Program-made: the position numbers and the translations under genes
From: Kytococcus schroeteri
Lineage (GTDB): Bacteria > Actinomycetota > Actinomycetes > Actinomycetales > Dermatophilaceae
Assembly (NCBI RefSeq): GCF_002847825.1
Contig: NZ_PKIZ01000013.1
Span: 32,314 to 96,313 of the forward strand
DNA length: 64,000 nucleotides
Direction of reading: 5' to 3'
Shown: positions 55,968 to 64,000 of the stretch, piece by piece
Layout of the letters: every line of letters starts with the position of its first letter
Numbering within the stretch: the stretch's first letter is position 1
The notes under the pieces: model-generated
Databases searched by the model: none
Told to the model about the DNA's origin: nothing
Seen by the model: only the letters and a program-made list of their open reading frames with translations

Positions 55968-55973
55968 TACGCT
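55968..55973 (+). promoter_or_regulatory. candidate -10 element of cobN
   Basis: TACGCT lies 57 bases before the cobN GTG and downstream of the toxin remnant. It would give a short leader containing the GAGGAG site. No riboswitch core is visible upstream of cobN. Confidence 0.35.
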
Positions 55974-56030
55974 GCGGCCGGCCCAGCGTGGCCCGAGCCA
56001 CATCCGCGTCCCCGAGCCCGAGGAGCCCCC

Positions 56031-59000
56031 GTGACCCGCATCGCCCTGGTGTCGACCTCCGACACCGACCTCCTGAGCGCCCGCGCCAGTGGCGCCGACT
56101 ACGCGGTGGTCAACCCGGCGCGCACGGACCCGGCGACCGCGGTCCACGGGGCCGACGTGGTGGTGGTGCGCCTGCTCGGCGCCCCCCAGGACCTGCCCGA
56201 CCTGTGGCCCGGCATGCAGGCCACGGTCGATGCGGGCACGCCCGTCGTGGTGCTCGGCGGCGAGCAGGCCCCCAACGCCGCCCTCATGGAGCTCTCCACC
56301 ACCCCGGCCGGCGTCGCGTCCACCGCGCACGGCTACCTGGCCGAGGGCGGACCGACCAACCTGGCCTCGCTGCACGCCTTCCTGGGCGACACGCTCCTGC
56401 TCACCGGCGAGGGCTTCGACCCCGTGGTGCCCACCCCGGCCTGGGGCGTCGCCGAGCGCCCGGGCGCCACGCCCACCGAGGGCGGCCCCCGCATCGGCAT
56501 CCTCTACTACCGGGCCCAGCACGTGGCCGGCAACACCGCGTACGTGCACGCCCTGGCCGATGCCGTGGACGCCGCCGGGGGCGCCGGTGAGCCGGTGTTC
56601 GTCTCCTCCCTGCGCGACGCCGAGACCGAGCTGCTGGAGCACCTGCGCCGCTACGACGGTCTGGTGACCACCGTGCTGGCCGCCGGCGGCACCCGGGCCG
56701 CGGACGCCTCCGCCGGGGGCGCCGAGGACGCCTGGGACGTGGCCGACCTGGCCGCCCTGGACGTGCCGATCGTGCAGGGCCTGTGCCTCACGTGGAGCCG
56801 CGCCGAGTGGGAGGCCTCCGACGACGGCCTCTCACCCATGGACGTGGCCACCCAGGTGGCGGTGCCCGAGTTCGACGGGCGCATCATCTCGGTGCCGTTC
56901 AGCTTCAAGGAGCTCGACGCCGACGGGCTGCCCACCTACGTGGCCGACCCCGAGCGCGCCGCCCGCGTGGCCGGCACCGTGGTCAACCACGCCCGCCTGC
57001 GCACCGTCCCGCCGGCTGAGCGGCGCATCGCCGTGGTGCTCTCGGCGTACCCCACCAAGCACTCGCGCATCGGCAACGCGGTGGGCCTGGACACGCCCGT
57101 CTCCACCATCCGCCTGCTGCGCGCGATGCGGGAGGCCGGGTACGACCTCGGCGCGCCCGGCGAGGTGCCGGGCCTGGACGGCGTGGAGCCGGTGGAGGGC
57201 GAGCACCCGGACACCACCGCGGGCAACGCGCTCATCCACGCCCTCATCGCCGCCGGCGGGCAGGATCCCGAGTGGCTCACCGACGCGCAGCTGGGCGACG
57301 CGCACGTGCGCATCCCCGCGGCCACCTACCGGCGGTGGCTCGAGGCGCTGCCCGCTGAGCTCACCGACGCGATGACCGAGCACTGGGGGCAGGCGCCGGG
57401 CGAGCTGTTCGTCGACTTCTCCCGCGACCCCGAGGGCGAGATCGTCACTGCCGCGATCCGCGCCGGCAACGTGGTGCTGCTCGTGCAGCCGCCGCGCGGC
57501 TTCGGGGAGAACCCCATCGCGATCTACCACGACCCGGACCTGCCGCCCACCCACCACTACCTGGCCACCTACCGCTGGGTGGCCGAGGAGTTCGGTGCGC
57601 ACGCCGTGGTGCACGTGGGCAAGCACGGCAATCTCGAGTGGCTGCCGGGCAAGTCGCTGGGCATGTCCGCGGCCTGCGGCACCGATGCCGCCCTGGGCTC
57701 GCTGCCGCTGGTCTACCCCTTCCTCGTGAACGACCCGGGCGAGGGCACCGAGGCCAAGCGCCGCGCCCACGCCACGGTGGTGGACCACCTCATCCCGCCG
57801 ATGGCGCGCGCGGAGAGCTACGGCGACATCACTCGCCTGGAGCAGTTGCTCGACGAGTACGGCAGCGTCTCGGTGATGGACCCGGCCAAGGCCCCGGCCC
57901 TGCAGACGGAGATCTGGACCCTCATCCGTGCCGCCGAGCTGCACCACGACCTGGGCCTGGAGGACATGCCCGGCGAGGACGACTTCGACGACTTCGTCAT
58001 GCACGTGGACGGGTGGCTGTGCGAGATCAAGGACGTGCAGATCCGTGACGGGCTGCACGTGCTCGGGCAGGCGCCGGAGGGCGAGCAGCTGGTGGACCTC
58101 GTGACGGCCGTGCTGCGCTCGCCGCAGATGTTCGGTGGGCAGCGCGGCGGCATCCCCGGGCTGCGCACCGCGCTGGGCCTGGTGGAGGGCTCGGACGACC
58201 GCGTGGCCACCGACCGCGCCGAGGAGCGCGCCCGGGCCCTGGTGGCCCGGCTGGCCGAGACCGGCTGGCAGGCCGGTGCGGTGCCCGGCCTCGTCGACGG
58301 GCTGCTGTCCGAGCTGGCCGAGGGCGAGGGTGAGCGCGCTGGCGCGGCCGCGGGTGCCGACGCTGGCCCCGCTGTGGACCGCGAGGGCGTCGTGGCCGCG
58401 CTGCAGTTCGCCTGCACCCAGGTGGTGCCCCGCCTGGCGCAGACGCCCGGCGAGATGGACGCCGTGCTGCACGCCCTGGACGGCGGGTACACGCCGGCCG
58501 GTCCCAGCGGGTCGCCGCTGCGGGGACTGGTCAACGTGCTGCCCACGGGGCGCAACTTCTACTCGGTGGACCCCAAGGCCATCCCGAGCCAGCTGGCCTA
58601 CCAGACCGGGTCGGCGATGGCGGCCTCGCTCGTGGAGCGGGCGCTGGCGGACTCCGGGGAGTACCCCGAGTCCGTGGGCCTCTCGGCCTGGGGCACCTCG
58701 GCCATGCGCACCAGCGGAGACGACATCGGCGAGGTGCTCGCACTTCTCGGTGTCACCCCGGTGTGGGACGAGCAGTCCCGCCGTGTGGTCGGGCTGGAGC
58801 CGATCGGCCTGGAGGAGCTCGGGCGCCCTCGCATCGACGTCACGGTGCGCATCTCGGGCTTCTTCCGCGACGCCTTCCCGCACGTCATCGACCTGCTCGA
58901 CGACGCGGTGGCCCTGGTGGTGGACCTCGACGAGCCCGAGGAGATGAACTTCCCCCGCAAGCACGCCCTGGCCGACCTCGCCGAGCACGGCGACGCCCGG

Positions 59001-59726
59001 CGCGCGAGGACGCGCGTGTTCGGCTCCAAGCCGGGCACCTACGGCGCCGGCCTGCTGCAGGTGATGGAGTCCGGCACCTGGCGGGACGACGCCGACCTGG
59101 CCGAGGTGTACACCACCTGGGGCGGGTACGCCTACGGCCGTGACCTGGACGGCGCCCCGGCGCGCGAGGACATGGAGCGCAACTACCGCCGCATCACCGT
59201 GGCGGCCAAGAACGTGGACAACCGCGAGAGCGACATCCTCGACTCCGACGACTACTTCCAGTACCACGGCGGCATGGTGGCCACCGTGCGGGCGCTCACC
59301 GGCACGGCACCGGCCGCGTACGTGGGTGACTCCACCTCGCCGGACGTGGTGCGCACCCGCACCCTGGCCGAGGAGACCTCCCGCATCTTCCGGGCCCGCG
59401 TGGTCAACCCGCGGTGGATCTCCGCCATGCAGCGCCACGGCTACAAGGGCGCCTTCGAGCTGGCCGCCACCGTGGACTACCTCGTGGGCTTCGACGCCAC
59501 GAGCCACGTGGTGCCGGACTGGATGTACGAGCAGACGGCCCGCTCCTACGTGCTCGACGAGGAGAACCGCGCCTTCATGACCCACGCCAACCCGTGGGCG
59601 CTGCGCGGCATCATCGAGAAGCTGCACGAGGCCGCCGAGCGGGGGCTGTGGGAGGAGCCCGACGCCGAGCTCCTGCAGCAGATGCAGCAGGTGTACCTCG
59701 ACGTCGAGGGCGACCTGGAGGAGTGA
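56031..59726 (+). CDS. cobN: aerobic cobaltochelatase large subunit CobN
   Basis: CobN inserts cobalt into hydrogenobyrinic acid a,c-diamide with ATP-driven partner subunits. The 1231-residue protein has the BchH/CobN architecture and motifs such as VLSAYPTKHSRIGNAVGLDTP (core only), VHVGKHGNLEWLPGK, LPTGRNFYSVDPKAIP and the C-terminal HGYKGAFELAATVDYLVGFDA (core only). The likely partner is the chelatase I/D fusion at 47738-49849, because no cobS/cobT chelatase genes are present. GTG 56031 has a GAGGAG site. The stop overlaps the bluB-cobT start (TGATG). Confidence 0.96.
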   Translation: MTRIALVSTSDTDLLSARASGADYAVVNPARTDPATAVHGADVVVVRLLGAPQDLPDLWPGMQATVDAGTPVVVLGGEQAPNAALMELSTTPAGVASTAHGYLAEGGPTNLASLHAFLGDTLLLTGEGFDPVVPTPAWGVAERPGATPTEGGPRIGILYYRAQHVAGNTAYVHALADAVDAAGGAGEPVFVSSLRDAETELLEHLRRYDGLVTTVLAAGGTRAADASAGGAEDAWDVADLAALDVPIVQGLCLTWSRAEWEASDDGLSPMDVATQVAVPEFDGRIISVPFSFKELDADGLPTYVADPERAARVAGTVVNHARLRTVPPAERRIAVVLSAYPTKHSRIGNAVGLDTPVSTIRLLRAMREAGYDLGAPGEVPGLDGVEPVEGEHPDTTAGNALIHALIAAGGQDPEWLTDAQLGDAHVRIPAATYRRWLEALPAELTDAMTEHWGQAPGELFVDFSRDPEGEIVTAAIRAGNVVLLVQPPRGFGENPIAIYHDPDLPPTHHYLATYRWVAEEFGAHAVVHVGKHGNLEWLPGKSLGMSAACGTDAALGSLPLVYPFLVNDPGEGTEAKRRAHATVVDHLIPPMARAESYGDITRLEQLLDEYGSVSVMDPAKAPALQTEIWTLIRAAELHHDLGLEDMPGEDDFDDFVMHVDGWLCEIKDVQIRDGLHVLGQAPEGEQLVDLVTAVLRSPQMFGGQRGGIPGLRTALGLVEGSDDRVATDRAEERARALVARLAETGWQAGAVPGLVDGLLSELAEGEGERAGAAAGADAGPAVDREGVVAALQFACTQVVPRLAQTPGEMDAVLHALDGGYTPAGPSGSPLRGLVNVLPTGRNFYSVDPKAIPSQLAYQTGSAMAASLVERALADSGEYPESVGLSAWGTSAMRTSGDDIGEVLALLGVTPVWDEQSRRVVGLEPIGLEELGRPRIDVTVRISGFFRDAFPHVIDLLDDAVALVVDLDEPEEMNFPRKHALADLAEHGDARRARTRVFGSKPGTYGAGLLQVMESGTWRDDADLAEVYTTWGGYAYGRDLDGAPAREDMERNYRRITVAAKNVDNRESDILDSDDYFQYHGGMVATVRALTGTAPAAYVGDSTSPDVVRTRTLAEETSRIFRARVVNPRWISAMQRHGYKGAFELAATVDYLVGFDATSHVVPDWMYEQTARSYVLDEENRAFMTHANPWALRGIIEKLHEAAERGLWEEPDAELLQQMQQVYLDVEGDLEE

Positions 59727-61537
59727 TGGAACCACCCCGCCCCACTCCCCGCATCGGGGACCCCAGCTCCGCGGCGCAGCGGGCCGCCGACCCCTCCGGC
59801 TGGTCGATGGGGGAGCAGGTGCGCGCCGCGTTGGAGGACGTGCTGGGCGCCCGGCGTGACATCCGCCGGTTCCGCCCCGACCCGGTGCCCGAGGAGCTGG
59901 TGCGCGAGGTGCTCGCCGCCGGGCACGCAGCGCCGTCGGTGGGGCACTCCCAGCCGTGGCGCTTCGTGGTGGTCCGCGACCCGGCCACCCGCGACCGGGC
60001 GGCGCACCTCGCAGACGCGGCGCGCGTGGCCCAGGCGGACCTGCTCGTGCCCGAGCGGGCGGCGCGGCTGCTGGACCTCAAGCTCGAGGGGCTGCGGGAG
60101 GCCCCGGTGGGCGTGGTGGTGGCCTGTGACCGCCGCACCCCGGCCGCCGGCGTGCTGGGGCGTGCCACCTTCCCGGACACCGACCTGTGGTCGTGCGCGT
60201 GCGCCATCCAGAACATGTGGCTGACCGCCCGGGCGCTGGGGCTGGGCATGGGGTGGGTGACCCTCTTCGAGCCGGCGGACCTGGCGGGTCTGCTCCACCT
60301 GCCCGAGGGCGTGGAGACGCTGGGCTGGTTGTGCCTGGGCTGGCCGGACGAGCGGCCGCCGGAGCCGGGGCTGCAGCGGGCGGCGTGGTCGCGCAAGGCG
60401 CCTCTGGAGGACGTCGTGCTCTCCGAGCGGTGGCCCCAAGAGGGGGACGCCGCCCCGGACGCTCCGGTCTCGCACCTGCGCGGGCCGGCGGCCGACCGTC
60501 TCGTGGGCTCCACCGACGCCGCCGACCGCCTGCTGGCACCTCCGGAGGCGCTGGGGGTGCTCGACCGGGTGGCCAGCCGGGTCGCCGCGCTGGCGGGCCC
60601 CGGGATCGCCGGGGGCACGCTCGTGCTGGCCGGGGCCGACCACCCGGTGACCGCCCACGACGTCTCGGCCTACGCCACGCGGGTCACGTACGACGTGCTC
60701 ACCGCCGCGGTGGCCGGCGGGTCGCTCGGGGCGGCCCACGCGCGCGCTGCGGGGCTGGAGGTCCTCGTCGTCGATGCTGGCTGCGCCACCGAGGTGCGCG
60801 GGGCCACGGCCGCCCGCCCAAGGGGGCCGCAGGGCGACCTCGTGTCCGCCGACGCCCTCACCGAGGCCGACGTGGACGCGCTCCTGGAGGCCGGTCGGGT
60901 GCTGGGGCGGGACGCCGCGCTGAGCGGTGGGCCCGCAGGCCCGGGGCTCGTCGTGCTCGGCGAGGTGGGCGTCGGAAACACCACCGTGGCCGCCGCCCTC
61001 GCCGGGGCCCTCCTGGGGCTGGAGCCTGCGGAGGCCGGCGAGCTCGTGGGGCTGGGGGCGGGGTCCGACGACGCGATGGTCGCCCGCAAGCGCGCCGTGG
61101 TGGCCGCGGCCCTGGAGCGCACCGGTGCGTCGCCCGGGGACGCAGCGGGTGCCCGGCGGGCCCTGGCGGCCGTCGGCGGGCCGGAGGTCGCGGTGCTCAC
61201 CGGGGTCGCCCTCGGGGCGGTGGAGGCCGGTGCACCCGTGGTGCTCGATGGGCTGGCCACCTGCGTGGCGGCCCTGGCCGCGACCCGCATCGAGCCGGCC
61301 GTGCAGGCACACCTGGTGGCCGGGCAGCGCTCCCGGGAGGTGGCCCACCCCCGGGTGCTCCGCGCACTCGGGCTGGAGCCCCTGCTGAGCCTGCGCCTGC
61401 GGGCCGGCGAGGGGGTGGGGGCCTGCCTCGCCGCCGGGATGGTGCTGGCCACCCTCTCCGCGCGCCGGGAGACCGTCCGCACGGCCGAGGACGCGCCGGG
61501 GCAGGACGCGCTGAGGGAGGACACGGCGGGGGAGTGA
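59726..61537 (+). CDS. bluB-cobT: fusion of 5,6-dimethylbenzimidazole synthase (BluB) and nicotinate-nucleotide-DMB phosphoribosyltransferase (CobT)
   Basis: The 603-residue protein has an N-terminal BluB domain (about residues 20-215). BluB destroys FMNH2 with oxygen to make DMB; motifs are RRDIRRFRPDPVPEELV, HAAPSVGHSQPWRFV and FPDTDLWSCACAIQNMWLTA (cores only). The C-terminal CobT domain (about 240-580) activates DMB to alpha-ribazole phosphate, with GEVGVGNTTVAAAL, GAGSDDAMVARKR and the catalytic-Glu loop LRAGEGVGACLAAGM. The fusion joins synthesis and activation of the lower base. It is coupled to cobN by a one-base overlap. Confidence 0.93.
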   Translation: MEPPRPTPRIGDPSSAAQRAADPSGWSMGEQVRAALEDVLGARRDIRRFRPDPVPEELVREVLAAGHAAPSVGHSQPWRFVVVRDPATRDRAAHLADAARVAQADLLVPERAARLLDLKLEGLREAPVGVVVACDRRTPAAGVLGRATFPDTDLWSCACAIQNMWLTARALGLGMGWVTLFEPADLAGLLHLPEGVETLGWLCLGWPDERPPEPGLQRAAWSRKAPLEDVVLSERWPQEGDAAPDAPVSHLRGPAADRLVGSTDAADRLLAPPEALGVLDRVASRVAALAGPGIAGGTLVLAGADHPVTAHDVSAYATRVTYDVLTAAVAGGSLGAAHARAAGLEVLVVDAGCATEVRGATAARPRGPQGDLVSADALTEADVDALLEAGRVLGRDAALSGGPAGPGLVVLGEVGVGNTTVAAALAGALLGLEPAEAGELVGLGAGSDDAMVARKRAVVAAALERTGASPGDAAGARRALAAVGGPEVAVLTGVALGAVEAGAPVVLDGLATCVAALAATRIEPAVQAHLVAGQRSREVAHPRVLRALGLEPLLSLRLRAGEGVGACLAAGMVLATLSARRETVRTAEDAPGQDALREDTAGE

Positions 61538-61540
61538 GGT

Positions 61541-61555
61541 CGGCCCAGCGGGCCG
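61541..61555. terminator. short hairpin between convergent bluB-cobT and cobF
   Basis: CGGCCC (61541-61546) and GGGCCG (61550-61555) form a 6-bp stem around AGC in the 24-base gap between converging stops. There is no U-tract. Confidence 0.35.
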
Positions 61556-61561
61556 GGGCCG

Positions 61562-62341
61562 TCAGTCCACCGGGCCGGCGCCGAGCGCGTACACGTCCAT
61601 GACCCAGCCGTGCTGCTCGCGCAGGGCGGCACGGACCGCTGCCACCTCGTCGACCACCTCGGCCAGCCGGCCCGCCCGGAGCTCCTGCTGGGGGAGCCCC
61701 AGACAGGCGCCCCAGTGCAGGCTCAGGTCGGGGGCGCGGTCCACCAGCTCGCGGCAGGTCAGGTGGCCGTCGAGCATCACCACCGTGGGGCCCAGGTCCG
61801 GTGTCCACTCCTGCAGCAGGCGTCGTCCGGTGGTCACGTGCACCGGCTCGCCGATGCCGTGCAGCACCGTGCCGTGCGCGGCGGCGAGGGCCTGGAAGGC
61901 GGTGATGCCCGGGGTCACCCTCAGGTCGAGGGGTAGGGTCTGGGCAACGTGGTGCAGCACCCGGAGCGTCGAGTCGTAGAACGCCGGGTCGCCCCACACG
62001 AGGAAGCCGGCCACCGCGCCCTCCGGCAGGGTGGCGAGCTGTTCGCGCCAGGCTCGGGCGCGGGCGTCGTGCCAGTCCTCGACACCCCGGGTGTAGGCGG
62101 CGCCCCGGCGCGGCGCATCAGCTCCGCGCTCGGGGTCCACGACGGCCACGACGCGATAGCTGCCCTCCTCGAGGTGGGTGCGGCACAGCGCCTCCCGGGC
62201 AGCCAGCAGGTCGCGGGCCGCGCCGCCCTTGTCGGCCACGAGGAAGACGTCCACCTCCTGCATCGCGGCCACCGCCTGCATGGTCAGGTGTTGCGGGTCG
62301 CCGGCCCCGATGCCGATGACGTGCACCCGCCGCGCGCTCAC
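61562..62341 (-). CDS. cobF: precorrin-6A synthase (deacetylating)
   Basis: CobF methylates C1 with loss of the acetyl group, a step specific to the aerobic pathway. The 259-residue tetrapyrrole methylase has VHVIGIGAGDPQHLTMQAV, VFLVADKG, FLVWGDPAFYDSTLRVL, VTPGITAFQALAAAHG and MDVYALGAG. It starts with GTG in a GTGA overlap with cobQ. Confidence 0.96.
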   Translation of the reverse strand: MSARRVHVIGIGAGDPQHLTMQAVAAMQEVDVFLVADKGGAARDLLAAREALCRTHLEEGSYRVVAVVDPERGADAPRRGAAYTRGVEDWHDARARAWREQLATLPEGAVAGFLVWGDPAFYDSTLRVLHHVAQTLPLDLRVTPGITAFQALAAAHGTVLHGIGEPVHVTTGRRLLQEWTPDLGPTVVMLDGHLTCRELVDRAPDLSLHWGACLGLPQQELRAGRLAEVVDEVAAVRAALREQHGWVMDVYALGAGPVD

Positions 62342-63777
62342 GCCACACCCGCCCGCGCGAGGTCGAGCATCAGGTCGAGGTCGAGGTGCTCGGCGCACGC
62401 GTCGGCCAGTATGTCCACCATCGCGCTACGGCGGGCCACGAACCCCGGAGCGGACGGGTCCGCGATCCACGACGAACCCGCGGCGGAGGCCACCTCGGTG
62501 AGCCACGCGCGGCGGAAGGGGTCACCCTCGAGCAGACCGTGCCAGACCGTGCCCCACACCGCGCCGGACCGGGCGCCGCCCACCCAGGTCTCCTCGGCGT
62601 CGATGGTGCCGTGGTGGATCTCGTAGCCACTCACGGGCAGGCCCTGCCAGGTGCCGTTCGGGCGGGCGAGCGTCTTCTCGAGGTGGAAGGTCACCGTGCC
62701 CGGGAGCAGGCCCAGCCCGTCCACCGCGGCGCCGGACTCGACCGGGTCCACGAGGCGTTCGCGCAGCATCTGGTCGCCGCCGCAGATGCCCAGCACGGGT
62801 CGGGCACGGCGTGCCCGCTCGGTGACGACCCGGTCCAGCCCGCGTGAGCGGAGCCATTCGAGGTCGCTCACCGTCGCGCGGGAGCCGGGGAGGACGAGCA
62901 GGTCGGCCTCCCGGCACAGATCGGGGTCGGTGGTGACGTGCACGTCCACGTCCGCCTCGGCGCGTAGCGCGTCCACGTCGGTCGCGTTGCTCGTGCGGGG
63001 GAGGCGCACGACGGCCACGTGCAGCCTGCCCTCCGTGGCGTCGAGGGCGGGGGCTGCCGTCCAGCCGAGGGTGTCCTCGCCGTCGAGCCAGACGTCGGTG
63101 AGCCAGGGCACGACGCCGGCGCACGGCATCCCGGTGCGGCGGGTGATCTCCTCCAGACCCGGTTCCAGGACCGAGGCGTCGCCGCGGAACTTGTTGATGA
63201 CGTAGGCCGCCAGGTGGGTCCGGTCGGCCTCGTCCACCAGAGCCCAGGTGCCGTACAGGGCCGCGAGCACCCCGCCGCGGTCGATGTCGCCGACGACTGC
63301 GACCGGCAGGCCGAAGCGTCGGGCGAGGCCGAGGTTCACGTAGTCGCCGCTACGCAGGTTCACCTCCGCGGGGGAGCCGGCTCCCTCGGCCACCACGAGG
63401 TCCACCGAGGCCGAGAGCTCCTCGAATGCCGCGAAGGCCGCCTCGCGCAAGTGCTCCCGCCCCGTGGCGTACTCCCCAGCCCGCAGCTCTCCCGCGGGAC
63501 GGCCACGCAGCACCACGTGGGAGCGGCGGTCAGAGCCGGGCTTCAGCAGCACCGGGTTGTGCAGGCTCGAGGCCTCCACGCCGGCGGCCTCGCACTGCAG
63601 GTACTGTGCCCGGCCGATCTCCGAGCCGTCGGCGCACACCATCGAGTTGTTCGACATGTTCTGCGCCTTGAACGGGGCCACCCTCACCCCCTGCCGCGAC
63701 CACGCCCGGCACAGGCCGGTGACGAGGAGGGACTTGCCGGCGTCGGAGGACGTCCCGGCGACGAGGATGCCGTTCAC
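62338..63777 (-). CDS. cobQ: cobyric acid synthase
   Basis: CobQ amidates positions b, d, e and g of adenosylcobyrinic acid a,c-diamide. From GTG 63777 it is 479 residues: an N-terminal dethiobiotin synthetase-like domain (VAGTSSDAGKS, APFKAQNMSNNSMV) and a C-terminal glutamine amidotransferase with an intact nucleophile in VLGICGGDQML. Its CobB sister at 44689-47127 lacks that Cys. TACGAT lies 7 bases before GTG 63777 on the minus strand (63785-63790). ATG 63786, three codons upstream, is the alternative start but has no ribosome binding site. It forms an operon with cobF. Confidence 0.95.
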   Translation of the reverse strand: MNGILVAGTSSDAGKSLLVTGLCRAWSRQGVRVAPFKAQNMSNNSMVCADGSEIGRAQYLQCEAAGVEASSLHNPVLLKPGSDRRSHVVLRGRPAGELRAGEYATGREHLREAAFAAFEELSASVDLVVAEGAGSPAEVNLRSGDYVNLGLARRFGLPVAVVGDIDRGGVLAALYGTWALVDEADRTHLAAYVINKFRGDASVLEPGLEEITRRTGMPCAGVVPWLTDVWLDGEDTLGWTAAPALDATEGRLHVAVVRLPRTSNATDVDALRAEADVDVHVTTDPDLCREADLLVLPGSRATVSDLEWLRSRGLDRVVTERARRARPVLGICGGDQMLRERLVDPVESGAAVDGLGLLPGTVTFHLEKTLARPNGTWQGLPVSGYEIHHGTIDAEETWVGGARSGAVWGTVWHGLLEGDPFRRAWLTEVASAAGSSWIADPSAPGFVARRSAMVDILADACAEHLDLDLMLDLARAGVA

Positions 63778-63920
63778 GCGCGCCATCGTAGGAAACGCGG
63801 CCTGCTGCCCCACGCGACCCCGGCGGTCCCGGCCCTGCTGGGTGCGGCCGTGGGTGGCTGGGCCTGGCCGTCCCCGACTCCCTGTGCAGGCCCGGCGGCT
63901 GGGGGCGGACGGGGTGGGGC

Positions 63921-64000
63921 TCAGGGGTTGCGGTAGTCGTGGGGTGTGGTGGTGTACCTCTGGCCCAGGAGGCTGGTCCAGTGGATGGTGCCGTCGGGGT
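63921..64000 (-). CDS. C-terminal end of a probable DUF222/HNH endonuclease protein (cut by window)
   Basis: The last 25 codons read into the window from the right edge, with the stop at 63921-63923. The peptide contains DGTIHWTSLLGQRYTTTPHDYR, which resembles the tail that follows the HNH motif in the large DUF222 family of actinobacterial HNH proteins (W-T-S/T ... G-x-x-Y-T-T). The HNH motif itself lies outside the window. A short peptide is weak evidence. Confidence 0.5.
   Translation of the reverse strand, partial: PDGTIHWTSLLGQRYTTTPHDYRNP

Noticed and set aside
55880-56030. A second cobalamin riboswitch before cobN.
   Set aside because: No GCCACTG B12 box or GGTG...CCGG core is found on either strand of the gap.
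56832-59735. A 967-codon minus-strand open frame opposite cobN.
   Set aside because: It is the same codon-bias shadow as above; cobN on the plus strand is conserved throughout.

Overview
The window is high-GC chromosomal DNA from an actinobacterium. Supporting signs are strong G/C third-codon bias, many GTG starts, an mIHF gene, an EF-P with a PGKGP loop, a primosomal PriA without a Walker A motif, an HGxxPAAW-type membrane protein and a trp-operon-associated membrane protein. The gene order (efp-nusB-pyrR, mihF-gmk-rpoZ-coaBC-metK-priA-fmt-rsmB-rpe, trpCBA-lgt-pyk) fits the Micrococcales or close relatives. I cannot name the genus. I see no CRISPR array, insertion sequence or prophage.

Layout. 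1-1067: a partial FMN-binding glutamate synthase family gene on the minus strand. 1233-10589: efp, nusB and a complete co-directional run pyrR-pyrB-pyrC-carA-carB-pyrF, preceded by a PyrR-binding RNA hairpin that buries the pyrR ribosome binding site. 10646-20410: mihF, gmk, rpoZ, coaBC, metK, priA, fmt, rsmB, rpe and a small PH-domain membrane protein. 20443-22950: three minus-strand genes (FUSC-type membrane protein, P-loop kinase, TIGR03085-like protein). 23088-33642: a heterodimeric ABC exporter translationally coupled to a trp-associated membrane protein, then HGxxPAAW, trpC, trpB, trpA, a membrane-anchored DsbA-like thioredoxin, lgt and pyk. 33707-40613: tRNA-Leu(CAA), a hotdog thioesterase, polA, fhs and rpsA.

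40723-63786 is a nearly complete aerobic (late cobalt insertion) cobalamin pathway in several divergent and convergent blocks. A cobalamin riboswitch at about 49915-50030 heads a seven-gene minus-strand operon: chelatase I/D fusion, cobO, cobB-cobC fusion, cobA, cobS, cobU, cbiB. Its genes overlap by 1 to 4 bases. The other blocks are cobL-cobM, cobG-cobH-cobIJ, cobN-bluB/cobT fusion, cobQ-cobF and the lone cobK. Together they cover uroporphyrinogen III methylation, ring contraction, cobalt insertion, amidation, adenosylation, the aminopropanol arm, lower-base synthesis and activation, and nucleotide loop assembly. A decayed nucleotidyltransferase/HEPN toxin-antitoxin remnant lies between cobG and cobN. 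The right edge holds the C-terminal end of what looks like a DUF222/HNH endonuclease gene.

The points most worth a second look are: a Gly in place of the expected glutaminase Cys in the CobB half of the CobB-CobC fusion; the two pathway fusions; sequence changes in both ABC half-transporters that fall in the same composite ATP site; the broken toxin-antitoxin locus; and a recurrent -10 hexamer followed by 6 to 8 bases and a start codon, which suggests that many genes here are transcribed as leaderless mRNAs.
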